This document shows positions 8,251 to 17,202 of a stretch of DNA of 64,000 nucleotides, piece after piece. The translations under genes were made by a program, and so were the position numbers. Source of the DNA: Faecalicatena sp. Marseille-Q4148 (lineage in GTDB: Bacteria; Bacillota; Clostridia; Lachnospirales; Lachnospiraceae). Each line of letters starts with the position of its first letter. The first letter of the stretch is position 1. The stretch spans positions 1,178,001 through 1,242,000 of the forward strand of contig CP073692.1 in the NCBI GenBank assembly GCA_018228665.1, given 5' to 3'. Under the pieces are notes generated by a model. That model worked only from the letters and a program-made list of their open reading frames with translations. It did no database searches and was not told where the DNA came from.

Positions 8251-8996
8251 TAGAACTCACCTCCTGTACGGATACATGCTTTTGACTGGATCGCATCAAA
8301 TGCCAGTGTATCAAGCACTTCTTCCCTCGGTCCGCAGATTTCTACCTGACCGTCCCGGATCACCATGATCCGGTCTGCCATCTGAATGATCCGTTCCTGA
8401 TGCGAAATCAAAAGCAGACTTTCTCTCTTACTCTTATGGATCTTTTCAAATTCTTTGACAAGCATGGAAAAACTCCAGAGATCAATTCCTGCCTCCGGCT
8501 CATCAAAAATACAGATGTTATGTTTCTTCGCAAGAACAGATGCAATCTCGATCCGCTTCATTTCACCGCCTGACAGTGTTGCGTCAATTTCCCTGTGAAT
8601 ATATTCCTGAGCACAAAGCCCTACATTGCTTAACAGTTCACAGCATCTCTTTCCGGCAAGAGGCTCTCCTGCCGCCAGATTCAGCAGCCGTTCTACCGTC
8701 ATCCCCTTAAAACGCGGCGGCTGTTGAAATGCAAATCCAATTCCTGCATTCGCTCTCTGATCGATACTCATCTCAGACAGATCTTGTCCATCCAATAGAA
8801 TCTTTCCTTTTGTCGCCGGGTAAATTCCCATCAGCAATTTAGCAATCGTAGATTTTCCTCCGCCATTCGGTCCGGTAATGACAAGCATCTCTCCGTCATT
8901 TACATGGAAATTTACATCTTTTAAGATGGACTGTGTTTTCCCCTCTTCCGTCACATCATATGATAAATGCTCTACCTTCAGCATAACAATTCTCAT
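8250..8996 (-). CDS. sufC: SufC-type Fe-S assembly ABC ATPase
   Basis: Soluble ABC ATPase with Walker A (GPNGGGKST, about residues 42-50), signature LSGGEMKRIEIA, Walker B ICIFDEPEAGID and the H-loop LISHQE. The DEPEAGID form is typical of SufC. The start is ambiguous: ATG at 8996 follows AAGAGAAAGAAG, while ATG at 8984 would begin with the family-like MLKVEHLSYD; the ATG at 9014 has no ribosome binding site. It drives conformational change in the SufB/D scaffold encoded next. Confidence 0.9.
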   Translation of the reverse strand: MRIVMLKVEHLSYDVTEEGKTQSILKDVNFHVNDGEMLVITGPNGGGKSTIAKLLMGIYPATKGKILLDGQDLSEMSIDQRANAGIGFAFQQPPRFKGMTVERLLNLAAGEPLAGKRCCELLSNVGLCAQEYIHREIDATLSGGEMKRIEIASVLAKKHNICIFDEPEAGIDLWSFSMLVKEFEKIHKSKRESLLLISHQERIIQMADRIMVIRDGQVEICGPREEVLDTLAFDAIQSKACIRTGGEF

Positions 8997-9064
8997 CTTC
9001 TTTCTCTTACTCATTTTTCACATAAGCTACACAAGCATATGGACTCTTGTATACACTATTTCTT

Positions 9065-9093
9065 ATTATAAAACGAAAACGGCATTTTCTCAA
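9065..9093 (-). promoter_or_regulatory. suf operon promoter nested in the upstream terminator
   Basis: Minus-strand TTGAGA (9088-9093), a 17-base spacer and TATAAT (9065-9070). The -35 box is at the loop end of the hairpin that terminates the cyclophilin gene, so terminator and promoter occupy the same DNA. Confidence 0.65.
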
Positions 9094-9111
9094 CTTGAAA
9101 ATACCGTTTTC
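9065..9111 (-). terminator. Terminator of the cyclophilin gene
   Basis: GAAAACGGCATTTTC (9075-9089) pairs with GAAAATACCGTTTTC (9097-9111), 15 positions with one mismatch, loop of 7. Read on the minus strand it is followed by GTTTTAT. Confidence 0.75.
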
Positions 9112-9157
9112 CTGCACTTTTCTTTGTATTTTTTTCCATACTGACCGGCGCTTCTTC

Positions 9158-9832
9158 CTAGTCAGTCACATTTATGCTCTCGATTACCGGCTGTGTACCG
9201 TCTTTTACCGTTCCATTCTGATCCACTACGACTGCATTCTCACAAATATCATCTACAATATCCATTCCTTCTGTCACAGTGCCAAATGCAGCATAATCCC
9301 CATCGAGAAACGTACTGTCCTCATGGACAATAAAGAACTGAGAGCTTCCGCTGTCCGGATCCTGCGCTCTCGCCATCGAAATCGTTCCCCGTTTATGAGA
9401 GATTGGATTTTCTACTCCATTAGATGCAAACTCTCCTTTGATCGTCTCGTCTGATCCTCCGGTACCATTGCCCGCAGGATCTCCTCCCTGCATCATAAAT
9501 CCTTCCATAATCCGATGAAACGTCAGCCCGTCATAAAAACCGTCCTTCGCCAGATTGACAAAATTCGTTACCGTAATCGGCGCGCTGTCTGCATCCAGTT
9601 CAACTTTAATCGTTCCATGATCTTTTATGACAATCTCTGCATGGTGTTTTCCCGACAAGAGATCTTTCTCCTGAGTCTGTGACGCTTCTTTGCTCTCCGT
9701 GCTTCCTTCCGATGCCGTTTCGGATGCTTTCTTTTCTCCACATCCGGCAAGAGATACTGCTCCCAACACCAACACTGCCATGGAAACTGCAGCGCTTTTT
9801 TTCATAAAGTTCTTTATCTTCATCTGTTTCAT
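9158..9832 (-). CDS. Cyclophilin-type peptidyl-prolyl isomerase lipoprotein
   Basis: The 224-residue precursor has a lipoprotein signal peptide with lipobox SLAGC (Cys31), a Ser/Glu-rich linker and a cyclophilin domain from about residue 62 to the end. Active-site elements are present: FHRIMEGFMMQGGDP and SQFFIVHED. It should be anchored to the outer face of the membrane and help extracytoplasmic proteins fold at prolines. The AGGAG upstream is 12 bases from the ATG at 9832, somewhat far, and a second ATG four codons in is possible. Confidence 0.92.
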   Translation of the reverse strand: MKQMKIKNFMKKSAAVSMAVLVLGAVSLAGCGEKKASETASEGSTESKEASQTQEKDLLSGKHHAEIVIKDHGTIKVELDADSAPITVTNFVNLAKDGFYDGLTFHRIMEGFMMQGGDPAGNGTGGSDETIKGEFASNGVENPISHKRGTISMARAQDPDSGSSQFFIVHEDSTFLDGDYAAFGTVTEGMDIVDDICENAVVVDQNGTVKDGTQPVIESINVTD

Positions 9833-9948
9833 ACGTCATATCCGCTCCTGTTCTTTTTTATTCTTGTGTATCCTTGCGGTACACGGTGCTATTATACACG
9901 TTTTGACCTGAAAAATCAAAATCTATTCAAAGAAATTAAAAATGCTTG

Positions 9949-9977
9949 TTGAAATTCCACTCTGTTTATGTTACGAT
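9949..9977 (+). promoter_or_regulatory. Candidate promoter of fhs
   Basis: TTGAAA (9949-9954), 17-base spacer, TACGAT (9972-9977), placing the transcript start just before the riboswitch aptamer. Confidence 0.45.
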
Positions 9978-9988
9978 TGCCTTAACCG

Positions 9989-10070
9989 AAAGAGTTTTGC
10001 CGACTGACGGATATGTGGAAAACCACAGGGGAAGCAGAACTTTGAAAAGCCGACCGTCTGGGCAGTATAT
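9989..10070 (+). ncRNA. ZTP (pfl) riboswitch upstream of fhs
   Basis: The leader shows the pfl/ZTP aptamer pattern. P1 is AGAGTTTTGC (9991-10000) with GCAGAACTTT (10034-10043), ten pairs including G-U. The inner GACTGACGGAT is followed by P2 (GTGG 10015-10018 with CCAC 10023-10026) and GGGGAAGC. After an A-rich linker comes the conserved 3' subdomain CCGTCTGGGC (10054-10063). ZTP riboswitches turn on one-carbon and purine genes when 10-formyl-THF is short, which fits the downstream fhs. Its 3' end overlaps a terminator stem. Confidence 0.88.
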
Positions 10071-10102
10071 GTGTTATTCGCATATGCTGCCTGTTTTATT
10101 TT
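10061..10102 (+). terminator. Riboswitch expression-platform terminator
   Basis: GGCAGTATATG (10061-10071) pairs with CATATGCTGCC (10081-10091), one G-U, then TGTTTTATTTT. The 5' arm shares bases with the aptamer's conserved TGGGC, so ligand binding and terminator formation exclude each other. Confidence 0.82.
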
Positions 10103-10238
10103 CAATCTTTTGTCTGCATCTGCATATTTCTTTTTGCACTTCAGGCAGATGAAACTATTGCAGGCACAAGCGAATGCACGGCGGTGTTTCAACAGAAACT
10201 TATCTATGAAATTAGACGTAATGAAGGGAGATTCTGAG

Positions 10239-11924
10239 ATGGGATACAAATCAGACATTGAAATCGCACAGGAATGTGCTATGGCACCAATTACAGAAAT
10301 CGCTGCAAAAGCAGGCATTGAGGACAAGTACCTGGAACAGTACGGAAAATACAAAGCAAAGATCGACTACAACCTGTTAAAGGAAAGTGATCGTCCAAAT
10401 GGTAAATTAATTCTTGTAACTGCAATCAATCCGACTCCTGCCGGAGAAGGAAAGACAACGACTACAATCGGACTTGCAGACGGACTTCAAAAACTTGGCA
10501 AGAATGTTATGGTCGCACTTCGCGAACCTTCTCTCGGACCGGTCTTTGGCGTCAAAGGCGGTGCAGCGGGCGGCGGATATGCCCAGGTAGTGCCAATGGA
10601 AGATATCAACCTCCATTTTACAGGTGATTTCCATGCGATCGGAGCTGCCAACAATCTTCTTGCTGCAATGATCGACAATCATATTTATCAGGGAAACGAG
10701 CTGAACATTGATCCACGCAAGATTACATGGAAACGCTGCGTTGATATGAATGACCGTCAGCTCCGCTATGTAGTAGACGGACTGGGCGGTAAGCCAAACG
10801 GAACTCCGCGTGAAGACGGTTACGATATCACAGTTGCTTCTGAGATTATGGCAGTTTTATGTCTCGCAAAAGATATCACAGATTTAAAAGAACGTTTATC
10901 ACGCATCATTGTTGGTTACACATACGGAAAGATCGCAGATCAGAAGCCGGTTACAGCAGGCGATCTTCATGCCGAAGGTGCAATGGCTGCTCTTCTGAAA
11001 GATGCACTGAAACCAAACCTTGTTCAGACACTGGAACATGTGCCTGCTATCGTTCACGGCGGACCATTTGCCAATATTGCACATGGCTGTAACTCTGTCA
11101 CAGCTACAAAAATGGCTATGAAGCTTGCCGATTACGCTATTACAGAAGCTGGATTCGGCGCTGACCTCGGAGCCGAGAAATTCCTCGACATCAAATGCCG
11201 TATGGCAGATTTAAAACCGGACGCAGTTGTCATCGTTGCTACTGTTCGCGCATTAAAATATAACGGCGGCGTTCCGAAAGCAGATTTGAACAGCGAGAAC
11301 CTGGAAGCGCTTGAAAAAGGTCTTCCAAACCTGCTGAAGCATGTACACAATATTAAAGATGTCTTCCATCTTCCATGTGTTGTTGCAATCAATGCATTCC
11401 CAACAGATACAAAAGCAGAACTGGATCTTGTAGAAGCAAAATGCAAAGAACTCGGTGTTAATGTTGCACTTTCAGAAGTATGGGCAAAAGGCGGCGAAGG
11501 CGGCACACGGCTGGCAGAAGAAGTACTTCGTCTGACAGAAGAACCGAATGATTTTACATTTGCATATGAACTTGATGGCAGCATTGAAGATAAATTAAAT
11601 CAGATCGTTCAGAAAATTTACGGCGGAAAACAGGTTGTCCTTACTGCCGCTGCAAAGAAACAGGCAAAAGAACTGGAAGGACTTGGTTTTGGCAACTGCC
11701 CGATCTGCGTTGCTAAGACACAGTACAGTTTGACAGACGATCAGACAAAGCTTGGCGCACCAACAGATTTTGAAGTTACTGTCAGAAACTTAAAGATTTC
11801 TGCCGGCGCCGGATTCATTGTCGCTCTGACTGGAGAGATTATGACAATGCCTGGACTTCCAAAAGTTCCGGCAGCTGAGCGCATCGATGTAGATGAAACC
11901 GGAAAAATTACCGGACTATTCTAA
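10239..11924 (+). CDS. fhs: Formate-tetrahydrofolate ligase
   Basis: The 561-residue enzyme makes 10-formyl-THF from formate, THF and ATP, feeding purine synthesis and the acetogenic methyl branch. The start is the ATG at 10239 after AAGGGAG, giving the family's [12 protein letters not shown]-terminus. The nucleotide loop [11 protein letters not shown] lies at residues 66-76, and conserved blocks [20 protein letters not shown] and [11 protein letters not shown] follow. Length matches the family (about 555-560). Expression is controlled by the ZTP riboswitch and terminator in the leader. Confidence 0.97.
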   Translation: MGYKSDIEIAQECAMAPITEIAAKAGIEDKYLEQYGKYKAKIDYNLLKESDRPNGKLILVTAINPTPAGEGKTTTTIGLADGLQKLGKNVMVALREPSLGPVFGVKGGAAGGGYAQVVPMEDINLHFTGDFHAIGAANNLLAAMIDNHIYQGNELNIDPRKITWKRCVDMNDRQLRYVVDGLGGKPNGTPREDGYDITVASEIMAVLCLAKDITDLKERLSRIIVGYTYGKIADQKPVTAGDLHAEGAMAALLKDALKPNLVQTLEHVPAIVHGGPFANIAHGCNSVTATKMAMKLADYAITEAGFGADLGAEKFLDIKCRMADLKPDAVVIVATVRALKYNGGVPKADLNSENLEALEKGLPNLLKHVHNIKDVFHLPCVVAINAFPTDTKAELDLVEAKCKELGVNVALSEVWAKGGEGGTRLAEEVLRLTEEPNDFTFAYELDGSIEDKLNQIVQKIYGGKQVVLTAAAKKQAKELEGLGFGNCPICVAKTQYSLTDDQTKLGAPTDFEVTVRNLKISAGAGFIVALTGEIMTMPGLPKVPAAERIDVDETGKITGLF

Positions 11925-12008
11925 AAGATATTAAAAACTATGTAAAAAAAAATTCCACATATCAAAAAAGGGGCTGTCGGTTAATACCGATTTTTAGGCT
12001 CTAAATCT

Positions 12009-12077
12009 CAAAATACGAATCTCCTTTAGAAATCAGTGTTTTTCGCACCTGATCTTCTATGAGAGATTCGTATTTTG
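12009..12077. repeat. Long stem-loop inside the left end of the IS
   Basis: CAAAATACGAATCTC (12009-12023) is perfectly inverted at 12063-12077. Placed just downstream of the transposase stop, it may act as a terminator or as a roadblock. Confidence 0.7.
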
Positions 12078-12142
12078 TCTTTTTCGTATGTATTTTTGGG
12101 CACAAAAACCCCTCAACCTGCATATTTAAACGTACACATTTT

Positions 12143-13897
12143 CTAAGCAACTGTTTCTTCGATTTTTTTCTCAAATTTTTGGATTTTTTCATGAAGAAAA
12201 CGATGGTATTTATTTATATTTCTTCCAATCGCATACAGCATGAATTCTTTATATACTTTTTCGGATGTCCGGTAATTGAATCGGCGGAAACTGTCATTTT
12301 CTTTAATGTCTCCAAAATGTCCCTCTGTCTGGATGGAACGAATCTGACGATTTAAGATCCCTTTCTCACTCTGGATGTTTTTATGGGATTCTTCTTTCAA
12401 AGCTTCCCATTGTTCGTTGATCTTCATCACTTTATTTTTCTCTCTATCTTTTTCGGCATCATATTTATAGAGACATTTTGCTTTATGTTCACAACCACTG
12501 CAGTCTGCACATCCATACACTTCAAAGGTTTGTGTATAACCAGTCTGTGCTTTTGTTTCTGTTCGGATATGATGCAATTCTCTTCCGTCATGGCAAATAT
12601 AATACAACTCATCTTCAAATATCTGCGTTTTCATGTTGTAATACTTTCCGATTTCTTCTGTATACGCACGTGTTTTCCGTTTTTCATGATCCTGCAGCTT
12701 GATATAGCTGGAGATTTTATGTTCTTTTAAGTACAGTAGGTTTCTTTCGCTGCAATACCCGCTATCTGCTGTCACTTCCTCAAGAATATCCCCAAATGCT
12801 TTTTGATGTTTTTCCAAAACCGGAATCAACGTATTATAATCTGTCCGATCATTGCTGACATAAGTCTGGACAATGAAATAATTCTCTACTGCAATCTGAA
12901 CATTATATGCCGCTTTTAATTGCCCGTTCAGCATATGATCCTCTTTCATCCGCATAAAAGTAGCTTCCAGATCTGTTTTGGAATAACTGTTTCTGTCTGT
13001 TCCCATGATCTCAAAACACTCTTTATATCCCATAAGACGTTCACCACAGGCTTCCAATTCTTCGTAAAGCTGCTGGATTTCCGATTTTCTTTTTCCTTTT
13101 CCATAAACAAATGTAATCTGTTCCTGTTCTGCTATCTGTATCAGATTTTTTTGGAGCTTCAGTATCTCCAACGGAGAACAATTGTCAATCTCTATGATTG
13201 TATTATTGGATAACTTTTTATGTTTTGTCAGTTTTCTTTTTCGGTTCTTTTCAATGACATCCCGTACTTTCTCCATTCCTTCGATCACGAACATATGTGC
13301 ATGGGGAATGTCATATTTGATGCCATACTCATTTTCATCAATCAAAACGTTATACTTTTGATACAATAAATCAATAGTATCCAGTAGTCCTGCAAGATGA
13401 TAATTGATTGTTCCTCTCCAGACAAACGTATAACGGTTCGCATTGGCTTCTATTTTTGTACCGTCAATAAAAAGATTTTTTAGTGTGATGAATCCTTCTT
13501 TTTGCAGGCGACGAAGAAACTGATAATTCAGCTCATCCAGTACATCAGCGGTCAGTTTCTTATTCTTGAAGTCATAAAAAGCATCCCGTTTCGGCTTCTG
13601 ACCTTTCGTAAGCCAGATAAAGGCGAGATCTCTTTCACATAATTCTACAATACGGTCAACAGCTCTTATCCCACGCATGTTTGCGTAAGTAACTACAGCA
13701 TACATCATGATTGGGTTGTACCCGGTTCTTCCCTTATCAGAACAATTGGCTAATAAGCCAGAAAAATCTAACTCCTCCATCACTTTTTTCAGGGTATAGA
13801 CTGGATCGTCGTCTGGTAAACACAATTCGAAGAAACTGAAGTTAATTTTCTGTTGCCCTAATTCAAAAAAATCGTTATAATAGTCTTTGTTTAGCAT
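12143..13897 (-). CDS. IS1182-family transposase
   Basis: The 584-residue DDE transposase starts at the ATG at 13897 (MLNKDYYNDFFELGQQKINF). The N-terminal DUF772-like part includes GRTGYNPIMMYAVVTYANMR and DAFYDFKNKKLTADVL; the catalytic part has LFIDGTKIEANANRY and VTADSGYCSERN; a Cys cluster (CADCSGCEHKAKC) and a conserved C-terminal HFGDIKENDSFRRF with a Glu follow. It appears full length and intact. The open frame upstream of 13897 crosses the IS end hairpin and is not the real start. Confidence 0.92.
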   Translation of the reverse strand: MLNKDYYNDFFELGQQKINFSFFELCLPDDDPVYTLKKVMEELDFSGLLANCSDKGRTGYNPIMMYAVVTYANMRGIRAVDRIVELCERDLAFIWLTKGQKPKRDAFYDFKNKKLTADVLDELNYQFLRRLQKEGFITLKNLFIDGTKIEANANRYTFVWRGTINYHLAGLLDTIDLLYQKYNVLIDENEYGIKYDIPHAHMFVIEGMEKVRDVIEKNRKRKLTKHKKLSNNTIIEIDNCSPLEILKLQKNLIQIAEQEQITFVYGKGKRKSEIQQLYEELEACGERLMGYKECFEIMGTDRNSYSKTDLEATFMRMKEDHMLNGQLKAAYNVQIAVENYFIVQTYVSNDRTDYNTLIPVLEKHQKAFGDILEEVTADSGYCSERNLLYLKEHKISSYIKLQDHEKRKTRAYTEEIGKYYNMKTQIFEDELYYICHDGRELHHIRTETKAQTGYTQTFEVYGCADCSGCEHKAKCLYKYDAEKDREKNKVMKINEQWEALKEESHKNIQSEKGILNRQIRSIQTEGHFGDIKENDSFRRFNYRTSEKVYKEFMLYAIGRNINKYHRFLHEKIQKFEKKIEETVA

Positions 13898-13973
13898 AGT
13901 TCCATTATAACATGGAACGGAGAAAATGATGGTTGTCGTTAGCCATCTTTTTCTCTTTTTATGGAAAAGTTTC

Positions 13974-14011
13974 AGGGGCAGGTTTGACTCATACAAGTCA
14001 AATCTGCCCCT
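13974..14011. repeat. Hairpin at the right end of the IS1182-type element
   Basis: AGGGGCAGGTTTGACT (13974-13989) pairs with AGTCAAATCTGCCCCT (13996-14011), 16 positions with one mismatch and a 6-base loop. It lies between the IS border and the transposase start, where it could block readthrough from the nhaC side. Confidence 0.75.
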
Positions 14012-14067
14012 GTTTGGAACTATCATTTCCCGACAGCCCCTTTTTTTATTTTTTCATAAATTTTTCT

Positions 14068-15681
14068 TTAGTTCTGCTGCTTCTTCTGATATTTCTTCAT
14101 TACAAGCAGTACCACTCCAAGCAGCACGATTCCAAACGGAAGTGAAATCCATGCAGACTGGGTAAAGCCTGCCACAATATAAGAAACAAAAGATACTGCC
14201 GCAACTGTAAGCGCATATGGAAGCTGTGTCGCAACATGACTGACGTGATCACACTGTGCCCCTGCCGATGCCATAATCGTTGTATCGGAAATCGGTGAAC
14301 AGTGATCTCCGCAGACCGCTCCTGCCATACATGCAGAAATTGCAATGATCATCAAAGTAGGATTGCTCTGTTCGAATACTTTTACAACAATCGGAATCAA
14401 AATTCCGAATGTTCCCCATGAAGTCCCTGTGGCAAATGCAAGGAAACATCCTACTAAGAAAATGATTGCCGGAAGCAGATTCATCAGCCCTTCCGCACAA
14501 GATTCCATTGCTGTAGCTACAAACACGTCTGCTCCCAGCTGATCTGTCATTGCTTTCAATGTCCATGCAAAAGTTAAAATGAGAATCGCCGGTACCATAG
14601 ACTGAAATCCTTCCGGAACACATTCCATACATTCCCGGAATTTCAAAGCCCGGCGCAGCAGATAGTACACAATCGTAATCACAAGTCCGAAAAAGCTTCC
14701 CATTGCCAGACCGCTCGGCGCATCACTCTGAGAAAATGCCTCTACGAAGCCTGCACCGCTAAAGAACTCGCCGGTATAGAGCATTCCTGTTACGCAGCAG
14801 ACGATCAGCGCAAGAATTGGGAAGACAAGATCAAGCACTCGTCCATTTGGCTTTTCCTTCACATCTTCTGTTCCATTTACCCGCTTTCCCGCTGTAAAAA
14901 GATCGCCATTCTTTGCATTTTTTTCATACAGCTTCATAGAACCATAATCCATTTTCAGATATACGATTCCAAGCATCATGATAATCGTCAGCAAAGCATA
15001 GAAATTATACGGAATTGCCCGGACGAAAATACTAAGTCCGTCTTCTCCTTCTACAAATCCGGCTACCGCTGCTGCCCAGGAAGAAATTGGTGCAATGATA
15101 CAGATCGGAGCTGCTGTAGAATCAATCAGATACGCAAGCTTTGCTCTGGATATTTTATGTTTATCTGTTACCGGACGCATAACGCTTCCTACTGTCAGGC
15201 AATTAAAGTAATCATCGATAAAAATGAGTATTCCAAGACCGATCGTAGCAAGCTGAGCCCCTGCTCTTGACTTAATATGCTCTCCGGCCCATTTTCCGAA
15301 CGCCGCGGAACCTCCTGCTTTATTCATCATAGACACCATGATTCCTAAGATAACAAGAAACATAATGATTCCGATGTTTCCTTCATCAGATAATACAGAA
15401 ATAAATCCCCCTTTAAAAACCGACTCCACCGTTTTCACCGGATGAAAATCTGTTCCAAGCAAGGCGCCGACTACAATACCGACTAATAAAGAACTGTATA
15501 CTTCTTTCGTAATCAGAGCAAGACCAATGGCAACAATCGGCGGCACAAGCGCCCATGCCGTGGCATACATAGAAGAAAGCGGCGCTTCTGTCTCTGCTGC
15601 AAATACCGTCATGGAAGATAATACGGTCAGCAGCAGAACAATGCCCGCTCTCGTTAAGAGCTTTTGTCTCCTTAAATTCAT
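14068..15681 (-). CDS. NhaC-family Na+/H+ antiporter
   Basis: The 537-residue membrane protein (start ATG 15681, after AAAGGAATG) has about 12-14 hydrophobic segments and family blocks such as FIDDYFNCLTVGSVMRPVTD, WAAAVAGFVEGEDG and the C-terminal GDHCSPISDTTIMASAGA. NhaC-type carriers exchange Na+, or in relatives organic substrates, for protons. An N-terminal stretch ending VFAAE resembles a cleavable or anchor signal. The IS lies directly downstream and may have replaced its terminator. Confidence 0.88.
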   Translation of the reverse strand: MNLRRQKLLTRAGIVLLLTVLSSMTVFAAETEAPLSSMYATAWALVPPIVAIGLALITKEVYSSLLVGIVVGALLGTDFHPVKTVESVFKGGFISVLSDEGNIGIIMFLVILGIMVSMMNKAGGSAAFGKWAGEHIKSRAGAQLATIGLGILIFIDDYFNCLTVGSVMRPVTDKHKISRAKLAYLIDSTAAPICIIAPISSWAAAVAGFVEGEDGLSIFVRAIPYNFYALLTIIMMLGIVYLKMDYGSMKLYEKNAKNGDLFTAGKRVNGTEDVKEKPNGRVLDLVFPILALIVCCVTGMLYTGEFFSGAGFVEAFSQSDAPSGLAMGSFFGLVITIVYYLLRRALKFRECMECVPEGFQSMVPAILILTFAWTLKAMTDQLGADVFVATAMESCAEGLMNLLPAIIFLVGCFLAFATGTSWGTFGILIPIVVKVFEQSNPTLMIIAISACMAGAVCGDHCSPISDTTIMASAGAQCDHVSHVATQLPYALTVAAVSFVSYIVAGFTQSAWISLPFGIVLLGVVLLVMKKYQKKQQN

Positions 15682-15783
15682 AATAGTTTCATTCCTTTCA
15701 ACATAATCCACAATATTATTTCATTAATTCTGACAAAAGTCAACATACATTTTTATGCAATTTTTATTCTATTACCTGCAATT

Positions 15784-17025
15784 TTATTCAAACTTCTTCT
15801 TATGCAGCAGGAAGCAAATCAGCATCGCTGCCGCTGTCATAATAAGCCAGCCCAAAATCGTTCTGTTCCATCCGGAGGACTCTACCATAATTCCAATAGT
15901 AAATGTGGAAATAGCTGTTCCAAGATATGCCATTGAATTCAAAAATCCGGATACCGTGGCCGCTCTTCCCATTTTAACAAAATGAAGTGGAAGCAGATTC
16001 ACAACTAATGTATTTACCGCCATCATGGACGCCGTAATAATTCCAAGCAGCACCACAGTCACAACTACCGACACATCTCCAAATTTCCACAAACCAGCTA
16101 ATGCAGCTGTCGCAATCACAAAGAAAAATGCGACGGTTCTGATCTCCTGCTTCCGGAAAAACTTCTGATACATGAATTGTGCTGCGTACGCCCCCGTTAA
16201 ATTTACAATCGGAAGCACTGTCGTAATCAGAATCGAAAAAGACGGCGATGTATGAAATACCTCCTGAATATAGGTCGGTACCCAGGAAGTTACTCCGTCT
16301 TTGAGTACCCCATGTACGATAACCGGGATTAAAATCATAAACAATCCGGAACCGATCAGCACTTTTGAAAATGGAACCGAAGTTTCTGTTCCGGCTCTTC
16401 CTGCTTCATCCTTATGTGGCTCTCCATGTTCACTGGCATACTGTTCCACTGCACGAAACCGGATCTGAAAAACCACTGCTACTGTACACATCACTGTCGC
16501 CGCTGCAAAAAATACTGCCCGCCATCCAAATACTTCCAGCATAATTGCCGACAGCAGGTAAGATGTCAGCGTTCCCAGCGCCATCGTAGATGTAATATGA
16601 ATGCTGTAACGCACTCTCGCTGCTTCATTTAACATTTCTGCAAAGATCCGAAGAATCGGTGGCCAGATCATTGATTGAAGAAACCCATTGGCACACCAAA
16701 AAACCGCCATCGTTCCAAAGCTGTTCATAAATCCCATAACAATATTCATAACGCCTGCCAGAAACAGCCCTGTAAATATCATTTTGCGCGGATGCATCTT
16801 ATCTCCGAGAAATCCGTTGATCAACTGTCCGATGCCATACGCAAAAAAATACGCCATACTGATAAAGCCTGCCTGAGATTTGTCCAGAACAGAAAGACGG
16901 AGCATTTCCGGCATGGCTGAAGAATAATTCAGTCTGCCGATGTACGATGTAAAATACGCTGCCCAGCACAGTGCAAACAGAACAAACGCCATATGTTTAT
17001 CATTGATTTTATTGAATTTTTTCAC
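15784..17025 (-). CDS. MFS transporter, organophosphate:phosphate antiporter-like
   Basis: The 413-residue, 12-segment MFS carrier starts at the GTG at 17025, behind a perfect AGGAGG (17035-17040). The first segment (FTSYIGRLNYSSAMPEM), the inter-helix GQLINGFLGDKMHPRKMI and the layout resemble UhpC/GlpT-type carriers of sugar phosphates, although substrate residues cannot be assigned. A predicted substrate is therefore only inference. It stands alone between nhaC and the dipeptidase. Confidence 0.8.
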   Translation of the reverse strand: MKKFNKINDKHMAFVLFALCWAAYFTSYIGRLNYSSAMPEMLRLSVLDKSQAGFISMAYFFAYGIGQLINGFLGDKMHPRKMIFTGLFLAGVMNIVMGFMNSFGTMAVFWCANGFLQSMIWPPILRIFAEMLNEAARVRYSIHITSTMALGTLTSYLLSAIMLEVFGWRAVFFAAATVMCTVAVVFQIRFRAVEQYASEHGEPHKDEAGRAGTETSVPFSKVLIGSGLFMILIPVIVHGVLKDGVTSWVPTYIQEVFHTSPSFSILITTVLPIVNLTGAYAAQFMYQKFFRKQEIRTVAFFFVIATAALAGLWKFGDVSVVVTVVLLGIITASMMAVNTLVVNLLPLHFVKMGRAATVSGFLNSMAYLGTAISTFTIGIMVESSGWNRTILGWLIMTAAAMLICFLLHKKKFE

Positions 17026-17124
17026 TGATCCATCCCTCCTTATAAAACCTCTATTATTATAGCACACCCTCAAAAAAGCAACTTGCACAAACGTCTTTTC
17101 TTTTTGTCCGATTATCTTTTACAT

Positions 17125-17172
17125 CAAAAAATCCAACAGACATTTTCATATGAAAAATATCTGCTGGATTTC
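17125..17172 (-). terminator. Terminator of the PepV-like dipeptidase gene
   Basis: AAATCCAACAGA (17129-17140) pairs with TCTGCTGGATTT (17160-17171), one mismatch; on the minus strand a T6 tract follows. An inner ATTTTCATATGAAAAAT can extend the stem. Confidence 0.82.
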
Positions 17173-17202
17173 TATAAAAATTTAATCGGATTTCTTATCT
17201 TC

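Larger units (their letters stand above)
11964..14046. mobile_element. IS1182-type insertion sequence
   Basis: Inverted ends AAAAAAGGGGCTGTCGG (11964-11980) and its complement (14030-14046) enclose one transposase gene. The core terminal sequence GGGGCTGTC is typical of IS1182-group ends. The A and T runs at the outer edges make the exact border and target duplication unreadable; the element seems to have landed in an A/T run such as a terminator tail. It separates fhs from nhaC without breaking either. Confidence 0.85.
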
